Of a stretch of 21,074 nucleotides of DNA, positions 1 to 7,311 are shown piece after piece. Both the position numbers and the translations under genes were made by a program. Source of the DNA: Abditibacteriales bacterium (GTDB lineage Bacteria > Armatimonadota > Abditibacteriia > Abditibacteriales > JANWYM01); NCBI GenBank assembly GCA_025055355.1, contig JANWYM010000012.1, positions 1-21,074 on the forward strand. The letters are read 5' to 3'. The notes beneath the pieces are model-generated. The model searched no databases. It saw only the letters and a program-made list of their open reading frames with translations, and was not told the DNA's origin. The first letter of the stretch is position 1; each line of letters starts with the position of its first letter.

Positions 1-783
1 GATGCGCCCCAGAATCGTCGTGCGGTCATCGTTGGGCGGGGACAGCACGGGACCGGTGTGCTTTTCAGCGTCCTGTCGCATGGTGCGGAACTTATAGATC
101 ATGAACCGTTTGCCATGCAGTCCCACGCGCTCCTGCTTGTAGATGACCGGACCGCGCGAAGTCAATTTGATGAGGATGGCAGTCAGCAACAAGATGGGCG
201 AAAGCAATACTAACATCACGACGGCAATGACCACGTCGTTGAGGCGTCGCACGCGCTCCATGAAGGGTGTGATGCGTCTCCCGTTGAGGCTGAGGAGCGG
301 AATTTCGTCCACCTGCGTGAAGCGCACCTTGCTAATCATCGTCTCGTAGAGGCGCGGGACGACTTTGACCTCTGGCTGCTTGCCCCCATTTTCTCCGAGG
401 ACGTTCTCCAGCAGGGTCTGATACCACGTTGGCACGTAGGCGACGACCACTTCGTCTACCTCGTAGTCTTTGAGAACGGTAGCGATGTCGTTGGTGGTGC
501 CCAGAATTGGCACGCCGGGCAGTCCCTGTCGCTCCGGCTCGTCTTCGAGGAAGCCGATGACCTCATATTCCCCGGACTTCTGTTGCATCATCGAGAGGGC
601 GATGCTATGACCGGTTTTGCCCGCACCGATAATGAGCACTCGCTTGGGGGGGTGTCCCCTCCTCACCCCACCTCGTTGGGATACACCCTTGGCGGGGTTG
701 TCGCTTGGTGAGATCTCGGTAGAGGGAACGACAGAAGGGCTCACAGAAGCGGTCCCGACGGGGTGGGACGTTTGCGATTTCAT
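1..783 (-). CDS. Exopolysaccharide polyprenyl glycosylphosphotransferase (sugar transferase), 3' end cut by window
   Basis: This is the N-terminal 261 residues of a bacterial sugar transferase, the enzyme that moves a sugar phosphate from a nucleotide sugar to undecaprenyl phosphate at the inner membrane to begin polysaccharide synthesis. Residues 1-47 are a disordered Ser/Pro/Gly-rich leader. A Rossmann-like CoA_binding_3 domain follows, starting KRVLIIGAGKTGHS (47-60). A hydrophobic segment lies at about 182-208, and then come the catalytic-domain motifs YKQERVG (215-221) and YKFRTMRQDAE (230-240). The ATG at 783 has GAGGGG nine bases upstream; an in-frame ATG at 804 is the alternative. Unusually, the four or five N-terminal membrane helices of WbaP/WcaJ-type enzymes are missing. 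It is the last visible gene of the minus-strand export operon. The family call is confident; the donor sugar is unknown. Confidence 0.88.
   Translation of the reverse strand, partial: MKSQTSHPVGTASVSPSVVPSTEISPSDNPAKGVSQRGGVRRGHPPKRVLIIGAGKTGHSIALSMMQQKSGEYEVIGFLEDEPERQGLPGVPILGTTNDIATVLKDYEVDEVVVAYVPTWYQTLLENVLGENGGKQPEVKVVPRLYETMISKVRFTQVDEIPLLSLNGRRITPFMERVRRLNDVVIAVVMLVLLSPILLLTAILIKLTSRGPVIYKQERVGLHGKRFMIYKFRTMRQDAEKHTGPVLSPPNDDRTTILGRI
650..688. repeat. Imperfect palindrome inside the sugar transferase leader
   Basis: GGGTGTCCCC (650-659) is the reverse complement of GGGATACACCC (678-688) apart from one extra base. The pair encloses a G/C-skewed loop. The element encodes the low-complexity stretch just before the Rossmann domain of the sugar transferase and could be a small inserted repeat that kept the reading frame. 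Confidence 0.4.
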
Positions 784-839
784 TTGGCTATTCCCCTCTT
801 TCATACGGCATGGGAACCCTCAGGGGCCTGGACGGTCCC

Positions 840-1979
840 TTACAACTGGGACAGAAGGAAGTAAACGACCACACCAAGTAATGCCACAACGACGATGAAC
901 ATCAACGAGAGGCGTAGTCGGCGGAGCGCCAAAGATTGCTGTTCTTTTTCATCTGAGACGCTCTCTGAGAACGTTGGGACCTCCGTTGACATTTCGGCGC
1001 CGTCCGATGGAACGGCTGTATCCTCTGCTGATTCGGGCACGACTTCATCGGTTACAGCGACCGGCTCAGACTCCGCGAACTCTGGGGCAACAGGGGTATG
1101 TGTCGCCGCCGTTTCGGGGGCGACCGCTTCACCTGCAGGCGCCTCCGACGGGGAGGGGGCGACAGCGGTGGCGACGCGTTCGTCCTGCGCGGACTGCTCG
1201 TCTTTCCCCACCGGCGTCACTTCTAACTCGAGGGGAGCAGACAAGGCACCCGTAGCGTGCTCTCCGTTAGCGTCGAGGCTTTGCAACTTCTCGTAGGATC
1301 TCTTACTCTCGTAATAGGTATAGTGATAATAGTAACTATCGCACACATCTGGCTCGACGTTGGTAAGGATAATCCCCAACACGTTCGCCTGCATTGCCTC
1401 CAATTGGGCGCGGGCGCGCACGTCGACTTCGCGTGGCACCTGTCGGGCGCGGTAGGCTAAGATGACCGCGTCTACCTGGCGCGACAGGATGAGCGGGTCG
1501 GAGAAGGCAGAGACGGGCGGGGTGTCAATGAAAATCATGTCCGCCTGTGCCCGCAAGTTATCCAGCAAATCGCGCATCGCCCGCGACCCCAGCAACTCTG
1601 CAGGATGCGAGGGCGGCGTGCCGCTAGCCAAGAAAAAGAGGTTTTCGATACTTGTGGGCTGAAGGGCTTCGGACAGAGTCGCTTCGCCCTTGAGCACCTC
1701 GGCTAACCCCGGCTGGCTTTTCAAGGCGAAGAAGCGATGCAGCACCGGGCGGCGCATGTCGCCTTCGACGACGATGACGCGCCGTCCCATCTGCGCCGTC
1801 ACGATGCCCAGATTGGTCGCGACGGTGCTCTTGCCCTGCCCGCTGCGCGCGCTGGTTACCATGATCGTGCGCAAAGAGGCGGGGTATGCTAACAGGTTCG
1901 TTCGCGCGATGCGATACGCCTCAGTATAGGGGGATTGAGGCGAGAGATTGCTCACTAAGTAATGCCCGTTGCTATTCAT
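840..1979 (-). CDS. BY-type tyrosine kinase (CpsD/CapB family) with acidic linker and C-terminal membrane anchor
   Basis: This is a cytoplasmic autokinase that cycles with the Wzz-type partner to control polysaccharide assembly. It shows Walker A SARSGQGKST (43-52), a Walker A'-like VVEGDMRRP (70-78, with Glu where the first Asp is usual), and Walker B DMIFIDTPP (147-155). A tyrosine cluster sits at 216-229 (seven Tyr), the usual autophosphorylation site. In most CpsD/CapB proteins the cluster ends the chain. Here about 120 residues rich in Ala, Pro, Glu, Ser and Val follow, then Arg-rich LRRLRLSL and a hydrophobic helix (about 354-376) at the extreme C-terminus. The ATG at 1979 has AGGTGA upstream. 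The gene lies downstream of the chain-length gene and upstream of the sugar transferase. Kinase identity is firm; the role of the tail is unknown. Confidence 0.92.
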   Translation of the reverse strand: MNSNGHYLVSNLSPQSPYTEAYRIARTNLLAYPASLRTIMVTSARSGQGKSTVATNLGIVTAQMGRRVIVVEGDMRRPVLHRFFALKSQPGLAEVLKGEATLSEALQPTSIENLFFLASGTPPSHPAELLGSRAMRDLLDNLRAQADMIFIDTPPVSAFSDPLILSRQVDAVILAYRARQVPREVDVRARAQLEAMQANVLGIILTNVEPDVCDSYYYHYTYYESKRSYEKLQSLDANGEHATGALSAPLELEVTPVGKDEQSAQDERVATAVAPSPSEAPAGEAVAPETAATHTPVAPEFAESEPVAVTDEVVPESAEDTAVPSDGAEMSTEVPTFSESVSDEKEQQSLALRRLRLSLMFIVVVALLGVVVYFLLSQL

Positions 1980-2058
1980 GAGTCACCTTTCTGAAGTAGC
2001 CCGCGACACCGTCGTAGAGGAATCCATTACAGCGCGACGGGCGACCTTGCTCAATGTC

Positions 2059-3645
2059 CTACTCACGGTCGTCACGCCCTCCAGGCAGCCCCCGCATAAT
2101 GCGGTCGCGCCACTCCGCCACCTGCACCGACCATCCCTGACTCCGACGCCACGACGCTGGGTAGGTCTCGCTGGCAGGAATAATCCCCAGAATGGGGAGT
2201 TGCAACAACGTCTCCACGTCCTGAGGGGTTTTCACGCGGTTGTCGAGGTAGTCGAGGGCGATGACCGTAGCCAACGCGGCACCCAGCGCCATCATCAGCG
2301 CCAAAACCAGGTTCTTAATCACCGATTGCAAGGGGCCACCATACACCAGCGGCGCGCCCATGAGCGTCAGGGTGCCCAACTTGTTTTGCATTTTCTCCTG
2401 CACGCGGATATCGTCCACCTGCCGTGCCAGACTCAGGTAGGTCTGCTCACGGGCGTGGGCTTCCAGCAGCAGGCTGTTGAGTTTAATCTCCTCAATCGGC
2501 GCGCGCGGCTGGAACTTGAGGAGTTCTTTGAGATGGGCAGTGACTTTGTTGATTTCAGCGACCAACGACTTCTGCTGGGCTTGCAAATCCGTAACTTTTT
2601 GGACGAGGAGTTCATAGGTCTGGTTAGGTCCTTCGATGGTCTGCGCGACCTCCATGCCGGGTTTGGACTCCTCTTCCTTCAGTCTTTTCTCCAACTTCTC
2701 CAAGTAAGCCTTTGCTCGTTTGACATCCGGGTGCTCTTCGGTTTTGGTGACCTGCAGTTGCGCCAGTTCCATCCGCTGGTTATCGCGCTGACGCCGCAAA
2801 GCCTCGATCTCCGGTCGCACCTTCTGAATGACCTGAACGGGGATGGTCTTGGGTGTCTTCGCCAACTGGCTGCCTAAATCGGCTAACTGCGCCTTGACGC
2901 TGGCAAGCCGCTGCTCGAGGGCGTGCTTTTGCTGGGTGACCTCGCTAATGCGGCGGTTCAGTTGGCGCGTGAGATTGGACTTTTCCGACGAGAGGTCATT
3001 CCAATTGAGGATGCCGGGAGGAATAGGACCTCTGCCAGTGCCGTAGACGGGAACGGGGGAGGCAACGTTCACACTCACTCCCCCGCCCCCCGCTGCCATG
3101 ATGTGCATCGGGCCGGTCTGATATTCATATAGCCGGCGCCGAACGTCCAGCAAGTCCTTCTTCGCCTGGTCGAACTGCTCCTCGATGAAAGTGCGTGTCG
3201 TCTTGACCTCCTGCTTGTTGAGTTCATCAATGTAAGCGAGGAACTCTTCGCCCAGGGTCTGAGCCAGCACTTTGGCCTCTCGCTGGTCGGTGGCGGTGAC
3301 CCGCACGTTGAGGATGCCGGTGCCGCCTTCCTGCGTGATGCTAACTTGCCGTTCTAACTCCTGCACCGTCGTTTTCAGTTCCAATTTCCGGATGACGGCT
3401 TGCAGCACAGGCTGGCTGGAGGCTAAGGTCAGCAAGGTGCCTAAATTGTTGGATGCCGAGTCGGGCAGAAATTCTTGCTGGATCCCGGCGGGCGGCGTGG
3501 TGAAGATGCGCAGCACCGCCGTATAATTGACGCCGCCCCCTTGCAGCGAGCGGGAGATAGCGACCACAGTAAACACGATGACCGCCACGCCCGCGAACAG
3601 CCCCAGCCGCCGCTTGAGAATGCGATAGTATTTCCAGAACTCCAT
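2059..3645 (-). CDS. Wzz/GumC-family polysaccharide chain-length determinant, kinase activator
   Basis: This is an inner-membrane polysaccharide co-polymerase that sets chain length and activates the BY-kinase encoded next. A first membrane helix lies at about 14-31. A periplasmic Wzz fold follows (about 35-135), then long coiled coils (about 140-178, 220-260, 275-375), and a second membrane helix at about 440-464. The cytoplasmic tail starts DNRVKTPQDVETLLQLPILGIIP (468-490, abbreviated here), the typical juxtamembrane signature that contacts the kinase. A Gly-rich loop (185-212) interrupts the coiled coil. Its length of 528 residues is in the GumC range. There is no fused kinase, so the Wzc function is split over two genes. 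The ATG at 3645 has AAGGAGG six bases upstream. Confidence 0.92.
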   Translation of the reverse strand: MEFWKYYRILKRRLGLFAGVAVIVFTVVAISRSLQGGGVNYTAVLRIFTTPPAGIQQEFLPDSASNNLGTLLTLASSQPVLQAVIRKLELKTTVQELERQVSITQEGGTGILNVRVTATDQREAKVLAQTLGEEFLAYIDELNKQEVKTTRTFIEEQFDQAKKDLLDVRRRLYEYQTGPMHIMAAGGGGVSVNVASPVPVYGTGRGPIPPGILNWNDLSSEKSNLTRQLNRRISEVTQQKHALEQRLASVKAQLADLGSQLAKTPKTIPVQVIQKVRPEIEALRRQRDNQRMELAQLQVTKTEEHPDVKRAKAYLEKLEKRLKEEESKPGMEVAQTIEGPNQTYELLVQKVTDLQAQQKSLVAEINKVTAHLKELLKFQPRAPIEEIKLNSLLLEAHAREQTYLSLARQVDDIRVQEKMQNKLGTLTLMGAPLVYGGPLQSVIKNLVLALMMALGAALATVIALDYLDNRVKTPQDVETLLQLPILGIIPASETYPASWRRSQGWSVQVAEWRDRIMRGLPGGRDDRE

Positions 3646-3709
3646 CAGATGCCTCCTTCTCTACGCAAACGGTAGCCCGTCACGCCGCAGGTTCCGCGAC
3701 GGATGGACC

Positions 3710-5749
3710 TTAGCGCGTCGCTCCCATCCACCAGAAAATCATCGCCGCCTGTCCAGCCATCCCCAAGGCGCGCCCCCAGTCGAAGGGCGGTCTGCCTTCG
3801 CCGACATATACCACATCCCCCGGTTGGAGTTTAGGGTCTTCGGCTTCGCCTTTCTTAATCTTCTGGAAGTCGAACGTCAACTGCTCGACCTTTTTCGTCT
3901 CCGGGTTCATGCGCATAATGCTGACGTCCTTTTTGCTGTAGCGCGCTGCACCGCCCGCCATGAGGATGCCTTGAAACATCGTCATGTCCTTTTCATACTT
4001 GTAGATGCCCGGGCGCGTCACTCCACCCGTGACGTAGATGGAGTTTTTCAACATCGAGAGTTTCGGGACGTAGATGCGCTCGCCGCCCCTGAGAATGACG
4101 TTCTCCTCGTCCGCGGCTTCGCGCAGGAGTTTGTCCACGTTGACCGTGCGCTTGGTGCCGTCTTTGAAGGCGACCTCCACCCGCTCTAAATCGGCGTTCT
4201 CGTTGTCCACCGCCCCCACGTCTTGCAGCAAGTTCAACAGCGGAGTGTCTCCGGTGAGTTTGATGACGCCGCGCTGCCGCACCTGACCGTAAACCGTCAC
4301 CGCGAGCGCACCGCCCTGTCCGCCCGTGACGTCCACCACCGCGCCGATGGGGAAAAACAGAACGTCGCCGGGCTGAACGTCTATGCTGGGCTTTTCACCT
4401 TTGAGCATCGCCCCCAAATCAACGATAAGGGGCGGCTCGCTTTCACGGAAAATCTGCACCTTGGTCAGGTCGGTGTTGGGGGCAGGCCCTCCCACGTGGT
4501 CCAGCACCGCCAAGATGTTGACCCGGTCCTCTGGGGTGTAAACCTTCCCCGGTTTTTGCACGGTTCCTCGGACCTCGATGGGTCTGAGCGAGGGAACGAA
4601 AATCGCATCTCCGGGTTGGATGACCGGGTTGCCGGCAGGGTCGCCATACTTGATAGCGTTCTGCACGTTGACTGTAATCTTCGGACCGTTAGCGCGAGTA
4701 ATCTCCACGCGCCGCCAGTCAGCGGAGGGGAGGAAACCGCCCGCTTGGGTAATGACTTCATACAGTTGCGTGCCGCTGGGGATTTGCACCATGCCGGGGC
4801 GTTCCACCGCTCCCGTGACCGTCACCTTTTGCAGTTCGGGGACAAAAAGGACATCGCCGGGCAGGACAACGATGTTATCATCAGGTCGCCCCTCTTTGAG
4901 CAACTGGTCAATGTTCAGCGTGCGGGGCTCTTTGCCGGCGGACTCGCGGGTGAGTTGCACGCGGCTCAAATCGCCGCTGCTTTTGATGCCCGCTTGCAGC
5001 AGCCACTCCAACACCTTGCGCTGCTCGCCGCGTTTGATGGGATAAACCCCCTGCTTTTCGACCTGCCCGAAGATGGAGACCGTCCCAATGGCTCTTTCCG
5101 GGCGCTGTTCCAGGGTGACCTTGACCTCAGGGTCGACAAGGAACTTCGCCAGGTCCTTGGTCAACTTCTGTTTTAACTGCGTCGGGGTAAGCCCCGCCGC
5201 CCGCACTTTGTCCAGCAGCGGCATCGTGATGAACCCCTGTTCGCTGACCTGATACGTTTTGCTCAAGCTCTCTTCACCCAGCACGTTCACAGCGATGACG
5301 TCCCCTGGCTGGAGAAAGTCCTCCTCCTCCGCGGGGGCTTTATCCGCGCGCGCGTCGCTATCCGTCTGGGGGGGTGTTTTCTCCTCTTTTGTGCCGTTGT
5401 CCCCCGACGAGGCAGCGGGTTTTTTCTCCGCTGCGTCGTCCGCGCTCCCCGCGTCTTTGGCGGCACTCACGAGGCACAAAATCGGACGCGTCCCTTTCGC
5501 CGTCACCACTCGCAGATAAGTGGCGCCGTCTTTGCGCGCCGTGATTTGGAGGGTGGTGGGAGATAACTTGGTGACTTTGATGACTTTAGCGTCGTCCACC
5601 GTAAAGCGTATCAAGCCTACTACCTCCACCTTCTGGCTTCCACCGACGCGCAGTTCCACCTTGTCAGGAACCTGCCCAGCCCCTATCCCGCTGCTGATGG
5701 CGAGGCTCAGAGAAACGAAACCAACAAACATAACTTGCTTAAACGTCAT
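3710..5749 (-). CDS. Wza-like polysaccharide export protein with pilus-type N-terminal domain and five SLBB domains
   Basis: This is an outer-membrane or periplasmic export channel subunit for the polysaccharide. A signal peptide covers residues 1-25 with no lipobox cysteine, unlike E. coli Wza. Residues 28-96 (VELRVGGSQKVEV ... ITARKDGATYLRVV) look like the T2SS/T3SS pilus N-terminal domain found at the front of CpaC-type secretins. An acidic linker follows (97-144), then the poly_export domain starting FLQPGDVIAVNVLGEE (145-160). Five SLBB units begin near 224, 308, 390, 484 and 570, each with a (V/I)xGxVxxxG core and most closing with PGDVxFVP. The C-terminus FDWGRALGMAGQAAMIFWWMG is amphipathic, like Wza's membrane-spanning helix. 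The ATG at 5749 has GGAGGTGA upstream and overlaps the preceding gene's stop by 11 bases, implying translational coupling. Confidence 0.92.
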   Translation of the reverse strand: MTFKQVMFVGFVSLSLAISSGIGAGQVPDKVELRVGGSQKVEVVGLIRFTVDDAKVIKVTKLSPTTLQITARKDGATYLRVVTAKGTRPILCLVSAAKDAGSADDAAEKKPAASSGDNGTKEEKTPPQTDSDARADKAPAEEEDFLQPGDVIAVNVLGEESLSKTYQVSEQGFITMPLLDKVRAAGLTPTQLKQKLTKDLAKFLVDPEVKVTLEQRPERAIGTVSIFGQVEKQGVYPIKRGEQRKVLEWLLQAGIKSSGDLSRVQLTRESAGKEPRTLNIDQLLKEGRPDDNIVVLPGDVLFVPELQKVTVTGAVERPGMVQIPSGTQLYEVITQAGGFLPSADWRRVEITRANGPKITVNVQNAIKYGDPAGNPVIQPGDAIFVPSLRPIEVRGTVQKPGKVYTPEDRVNILAVLDHVGGPAPNTDLTKVQIFRESEPPLIVDLGAMLKGEKPSIDVQPGDVLFFPIGAVVDVTGGQGGALAVTVYGQVRQRGVIKLTGDTPLLNLLQDVGAVDNENADLERVEVAFKDGTKRTVNVDKLLREAADEENVILRGGERIYVPKLSMLKNSIYVTGGVTRPGIYKYEKDMTMFQGILMAGGAARYSKKDVSIMRMNPETKKVEQLTFDFQKIKKGEAEDPKLQPGDVVYVGEGRPPFDWGRALGMAGQAAMIFWWMGATR

Positions 5750-6650
5750 GGGGATTCACCTCCGACTCTATCAAGCCCCCTGCTCCCGCCAGCACGGAAC
5801 GGGACTGGGAGGACGATTGACCCAGGTAATGCATCAACACATCGTAGGCAGGAGCAAAACGGAACCGCCGCAGCAAGGCGCGCAGTTTTTTCTCCGTATG
5901 ATGCAGTCCGCCGTAGCATCGCCACGCCCGCAGCCGCGACATCGGCAGGCGCGGCTGGTGCGGGTCAAACTCCCACGGATGCAGATAGACAATAGCAGGT
6001 TGCTGACGACGGTTGAGCCAGCGGATACCCGCCGCAATGCAAACGTAAGGGAGCAGACGGAAATAACCGCCGCCCGAAAACGGCACGTTCTTCCTCCCCA
6101 CCCGCACCGTCGAGATGGGGAACTCGTGGATGTATCCGCCGTTCACCGCAATCGTATGCGGCAGTCGTTCGCTGTGGGGCATCCCGTAGCGATGGTGGCG
6201 AATCGGGAAGATGCTGGAATCATATCGAATGCCCAACTCCTGGAGAACCCCGAGCGCCCACCAGGAACGCTCGGTGATGGAGAACGACGCAGCGCGATGA
6301 CCGGCGGGCGCCTGTCCTGTCAACCGCTCCAGCACTGCGATCGCCCGCTCCATGTCGCGGGCGAACTCGCTGGGGGTTTGATCGTAAACGAGAGCATGAC
6401 GGTAGCCGTGTGTCCCGATTTCGTGACCGTCCTGCTGGATCTTATGAACCACCTCCGGAAACCGCTCCGCGTTCCAACCCAATACGAAAAACGTTGCCTT
6501 CACATGGTGTTCACGCAGAATGGAAAGGATGCGGTCCACGCTCGGCGCCAAGCGGCTCTCGCAATCGTCCCACCGATGATAGCCAATCATCGGGTCGAGA
6601 TTGGACGGCTGATACCAGTCTTCCACATCGAACGTCAGGGCGTTGACCAC
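5739..6650 (-). CDS. XrtA/PEP-CTERM-associated polysaccharide deacetylase (NodB family)
   Basis: This carbohydrate esterase removes N-acetyl groups from a polysaccharide. From the GTG start the protein begins MVNALTFDVEDWYQ. FDVED supplies the catalytic and metal-binding aspartates, and HGYRH (81-85) supplies the two metal histidines. ATFFVLGW, GHRAASFSI, YDSSIFPIRHHRYG and VYLHPWEFDPHQPR match the form linked to exosortase A systems, which carries a DUF3473-type C-terminus. The reading frame runs up to a TTG at 6788 that lacks a ribosome site. A GTG at 6725 has AAGGAG six bases upstream and is a real alternative. The GTG at 6650 (AGGAG six bases upstream) is preferred because relatives start right before the NALTxDVED motif. 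It is the first gene of the minus-strand operon, behind the sigma-54-type promoter. Confidence 0.85.
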   Translation of the reverse strand: MVNALTFDVEDWYQPSNLDPMIGYHRWDDCESRLAPSVDRILSILREHHVKATFFVLGWNAERFPEVVHKIQQDGHEIGTHGYRHALVYDQTPSEFARDMERAIAVLERLTGQAPAGHRAASFSITERSWWALGVLQELGIRYDSSIFPIRHHRYGMPHSERLPHTIAVNGGYIHEFPISTVRVGRKNVPFSGGGYFRLLPYVCIAAGIRWLNRRQQPAIVYLHPWEFDPHQPRLPMSRLRAWRCYGGLHHTEKKLRALLRRFRFAPAYDVLMHYLGQSSSQSRSVLAGAGGLIESEVNPHDV

Positions 6651-6812
6651 CACGCGCTCCTGCCCGGAGCAATGCAGTAGCCCTTCCGTTACAGGCTGCA
6701 AGTGCCCGTGCCTGTCGGATAACACAGAAATCTCCTTCACTCCGATGCGTTGGGAGGTGTGATACACCGTGCCGTAATTCAGCCACAACGCGTAATGCGG
6801 TCAAAGTCTATC

Positions 6813-6827
6813 GCAAAACCTGTGCCA
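6813..6827 (-). promoter_or_regulatory. Sigma-54 (-24/-12) promoter for the EPS operon
   Basis: On the minus strand the sequence reads TGGCAC-AGGTT-TTGC. GG and GC are exactly ten bases apart, matching the family consensus TGGCAC-N5-TTGC at every defined base. The predicted start is near 6801, which leaves about 150 bases before the deacetylase GTG. The rpoN gene and an NtrC-type activator lie divergently next door, which strongly supports use of this site. Confidence 0.75.
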
Positions 6828-6900
6828 CACGGCTATGGGGTCCCATATCGCTTGAGTATATAGATCGCAGAAAGGTTATACCCGATACGCAACTAAAAAC

Positions 6901-6928
6901 GTCACATGCATGTTACAAAATTTGTCAG
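6901..6928. promoter_or_regulatory. Probable enhancer (activator-binding) site
   Basis: GTCACATGCATGTTAC (6901-6916) is a near-perfect dyad (GTnACA-N4-TGTnAC). A second, overlapping dyad uses GTTACA and TGTCAG (6912-6928). The three half-sites lie about one helical turn apart. They sit roughly 100-130 bases upstream of the predicted sigma-54 start, the usual place for NtrC-family enhancers. They also lie upstream of the rightward kinase promoter, so the site could serve both directions. Confidence 0.5.
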
Positions 6929-6958
6929 TTCGGGTAAACTTTTTTTGCTTGTGGGCTG

Positions 6959-6985
6959 TTGCACGTTGCTTCCTGATGCTATACT
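6959..6985 (+). promoter_or_regulatory. Possible sigma-70-type promoter of the kinase-regulator-rpoN genes
   Basis: TTGCAC (6959-6964) and TATACT (6980-6985) are separated by 15 bases, shorter than ideal. The predicted start near 6992 coincides with the first base of the hairpin at 6993, which gives it some indirect support. Confidence 0.35.
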
Positions 6986-6992
6986 AAACTGA

Positions 6993-7044
6993 GGGACGTG
7001 TACCAATGACAGGAAGGCGGCAGAAAGCGATTGGTGCATGTCCC
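6993..7044 (+). promoter_or_regulatory. 15-bp hairpin at the 5' end of the kinase leader
   Basis: GGGACGTGTACCAAT (6993-7007) pairs without a gap with ATTGGTGCATGTCCC (7030-7044), including two G-U pairs, around a 22-base purine-rich loop. It lacks a U tract, so it is not an intrinsic terminator. The leader continues to 7311. Bases 7045-7093 show only a weak second hairpin (AAACCTTG/CAAGTTT). It could be a stabilising 5' structure, a regulatory RNA, or a DNA operator; no known riboswitch family is recognised. Confidence 0.55.
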
Positions 7045-7093
7045 GTGTCAAACCTTGCTGGTGCATCGCTCAACAAGTTTGGAGGTAACTGAT

Positions 7094-7201
7094 TTGCTCT
7101 TGGCTCTCATTGACGGTAAAGTGTCGCAGCATCTGCATAGAAAGTTGTCCACCACACCACGAGAGGAGAAGGAGTTTATGGTATATGAGCATCAGGCATA
7201 A
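7094..7201 (+). CDS. Possible 35-residue leader protein
   Basis: A TTG codon stands seven bases after a full GGAGGT ribosome site (7081-7086). It opens a frame of 35 codons beginning MLLALIDGKVSQHL and ending FMVYEHQA before TAA. An internal ATG at 7178 also has AGGAG upstream and would give a 7-residue peptide in the same frame. The product is hydrophilic and basic in the middle and has no recognisable family. It lies in the kinase leader and may act as a translated leader rather than as a protein. No function can be assigned. Confidence 0.35.
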   Translation: MLLALIDGKVSQHLHRKLSTTPREEKEFMVYEHQA

Positions 7202-7219
7202 AAGACGGTTAAGACTCTG

Positions 7220-7297
7220 ATGACTTCTGTGGGGGTCGGGACGATCGGGATGAAGCCCGGCGGGTTTTACCGTGCCATGGCGTGCTTTCACCACTGA
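7220..7297 (+). CDS. Doubtful 25-residue open frame before the kinase
   Basis: ATG at 7220 starts MTSVGVGTIGMKPGGFYRAM and ends at TGA 7297, fifteen bases before the kinase ATG. It has no clear ribosome site. It is listed only because it fills the gap between the better-supported small frame at 7094-7201 and the kinase; it may be chance. Confidence 0.12.
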   Translation: MTSVGVGTIGMKPGGFYRAMACFHH

Positions 7298-7311
7298 GAA
7301 AGGAGAGCAAC

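Noticed and set aside
1969..2877. Long plus-strand open frame opposite the kinase and chain-length genes
   Set aside because: It has no domain, and its composition mirrors the well-supported minus-strand gene.
4223..5176. Plus-strand open frame opposite the export protein
   Set aside because: The opposite strand encodes clear SLBB repeats in the same bases.
5520..6680. 386-residue plus-strand frame opposite the deacetylase
   Set aside because: The minus strand carries the full NodB motif set; this frame shows no recognisable domain.
6850..6890. Minus-strand sigma-70 promoter using TATACT or TATAAC
   Set aside because: No acceptable -35 partner was found at 16-18 bases.
6945..6977. Plus-strand sigma-54 promoter in GGGCTGTTGCACGTTGC
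   Set aside because: No GG and GC pair at the required ten-base distance.
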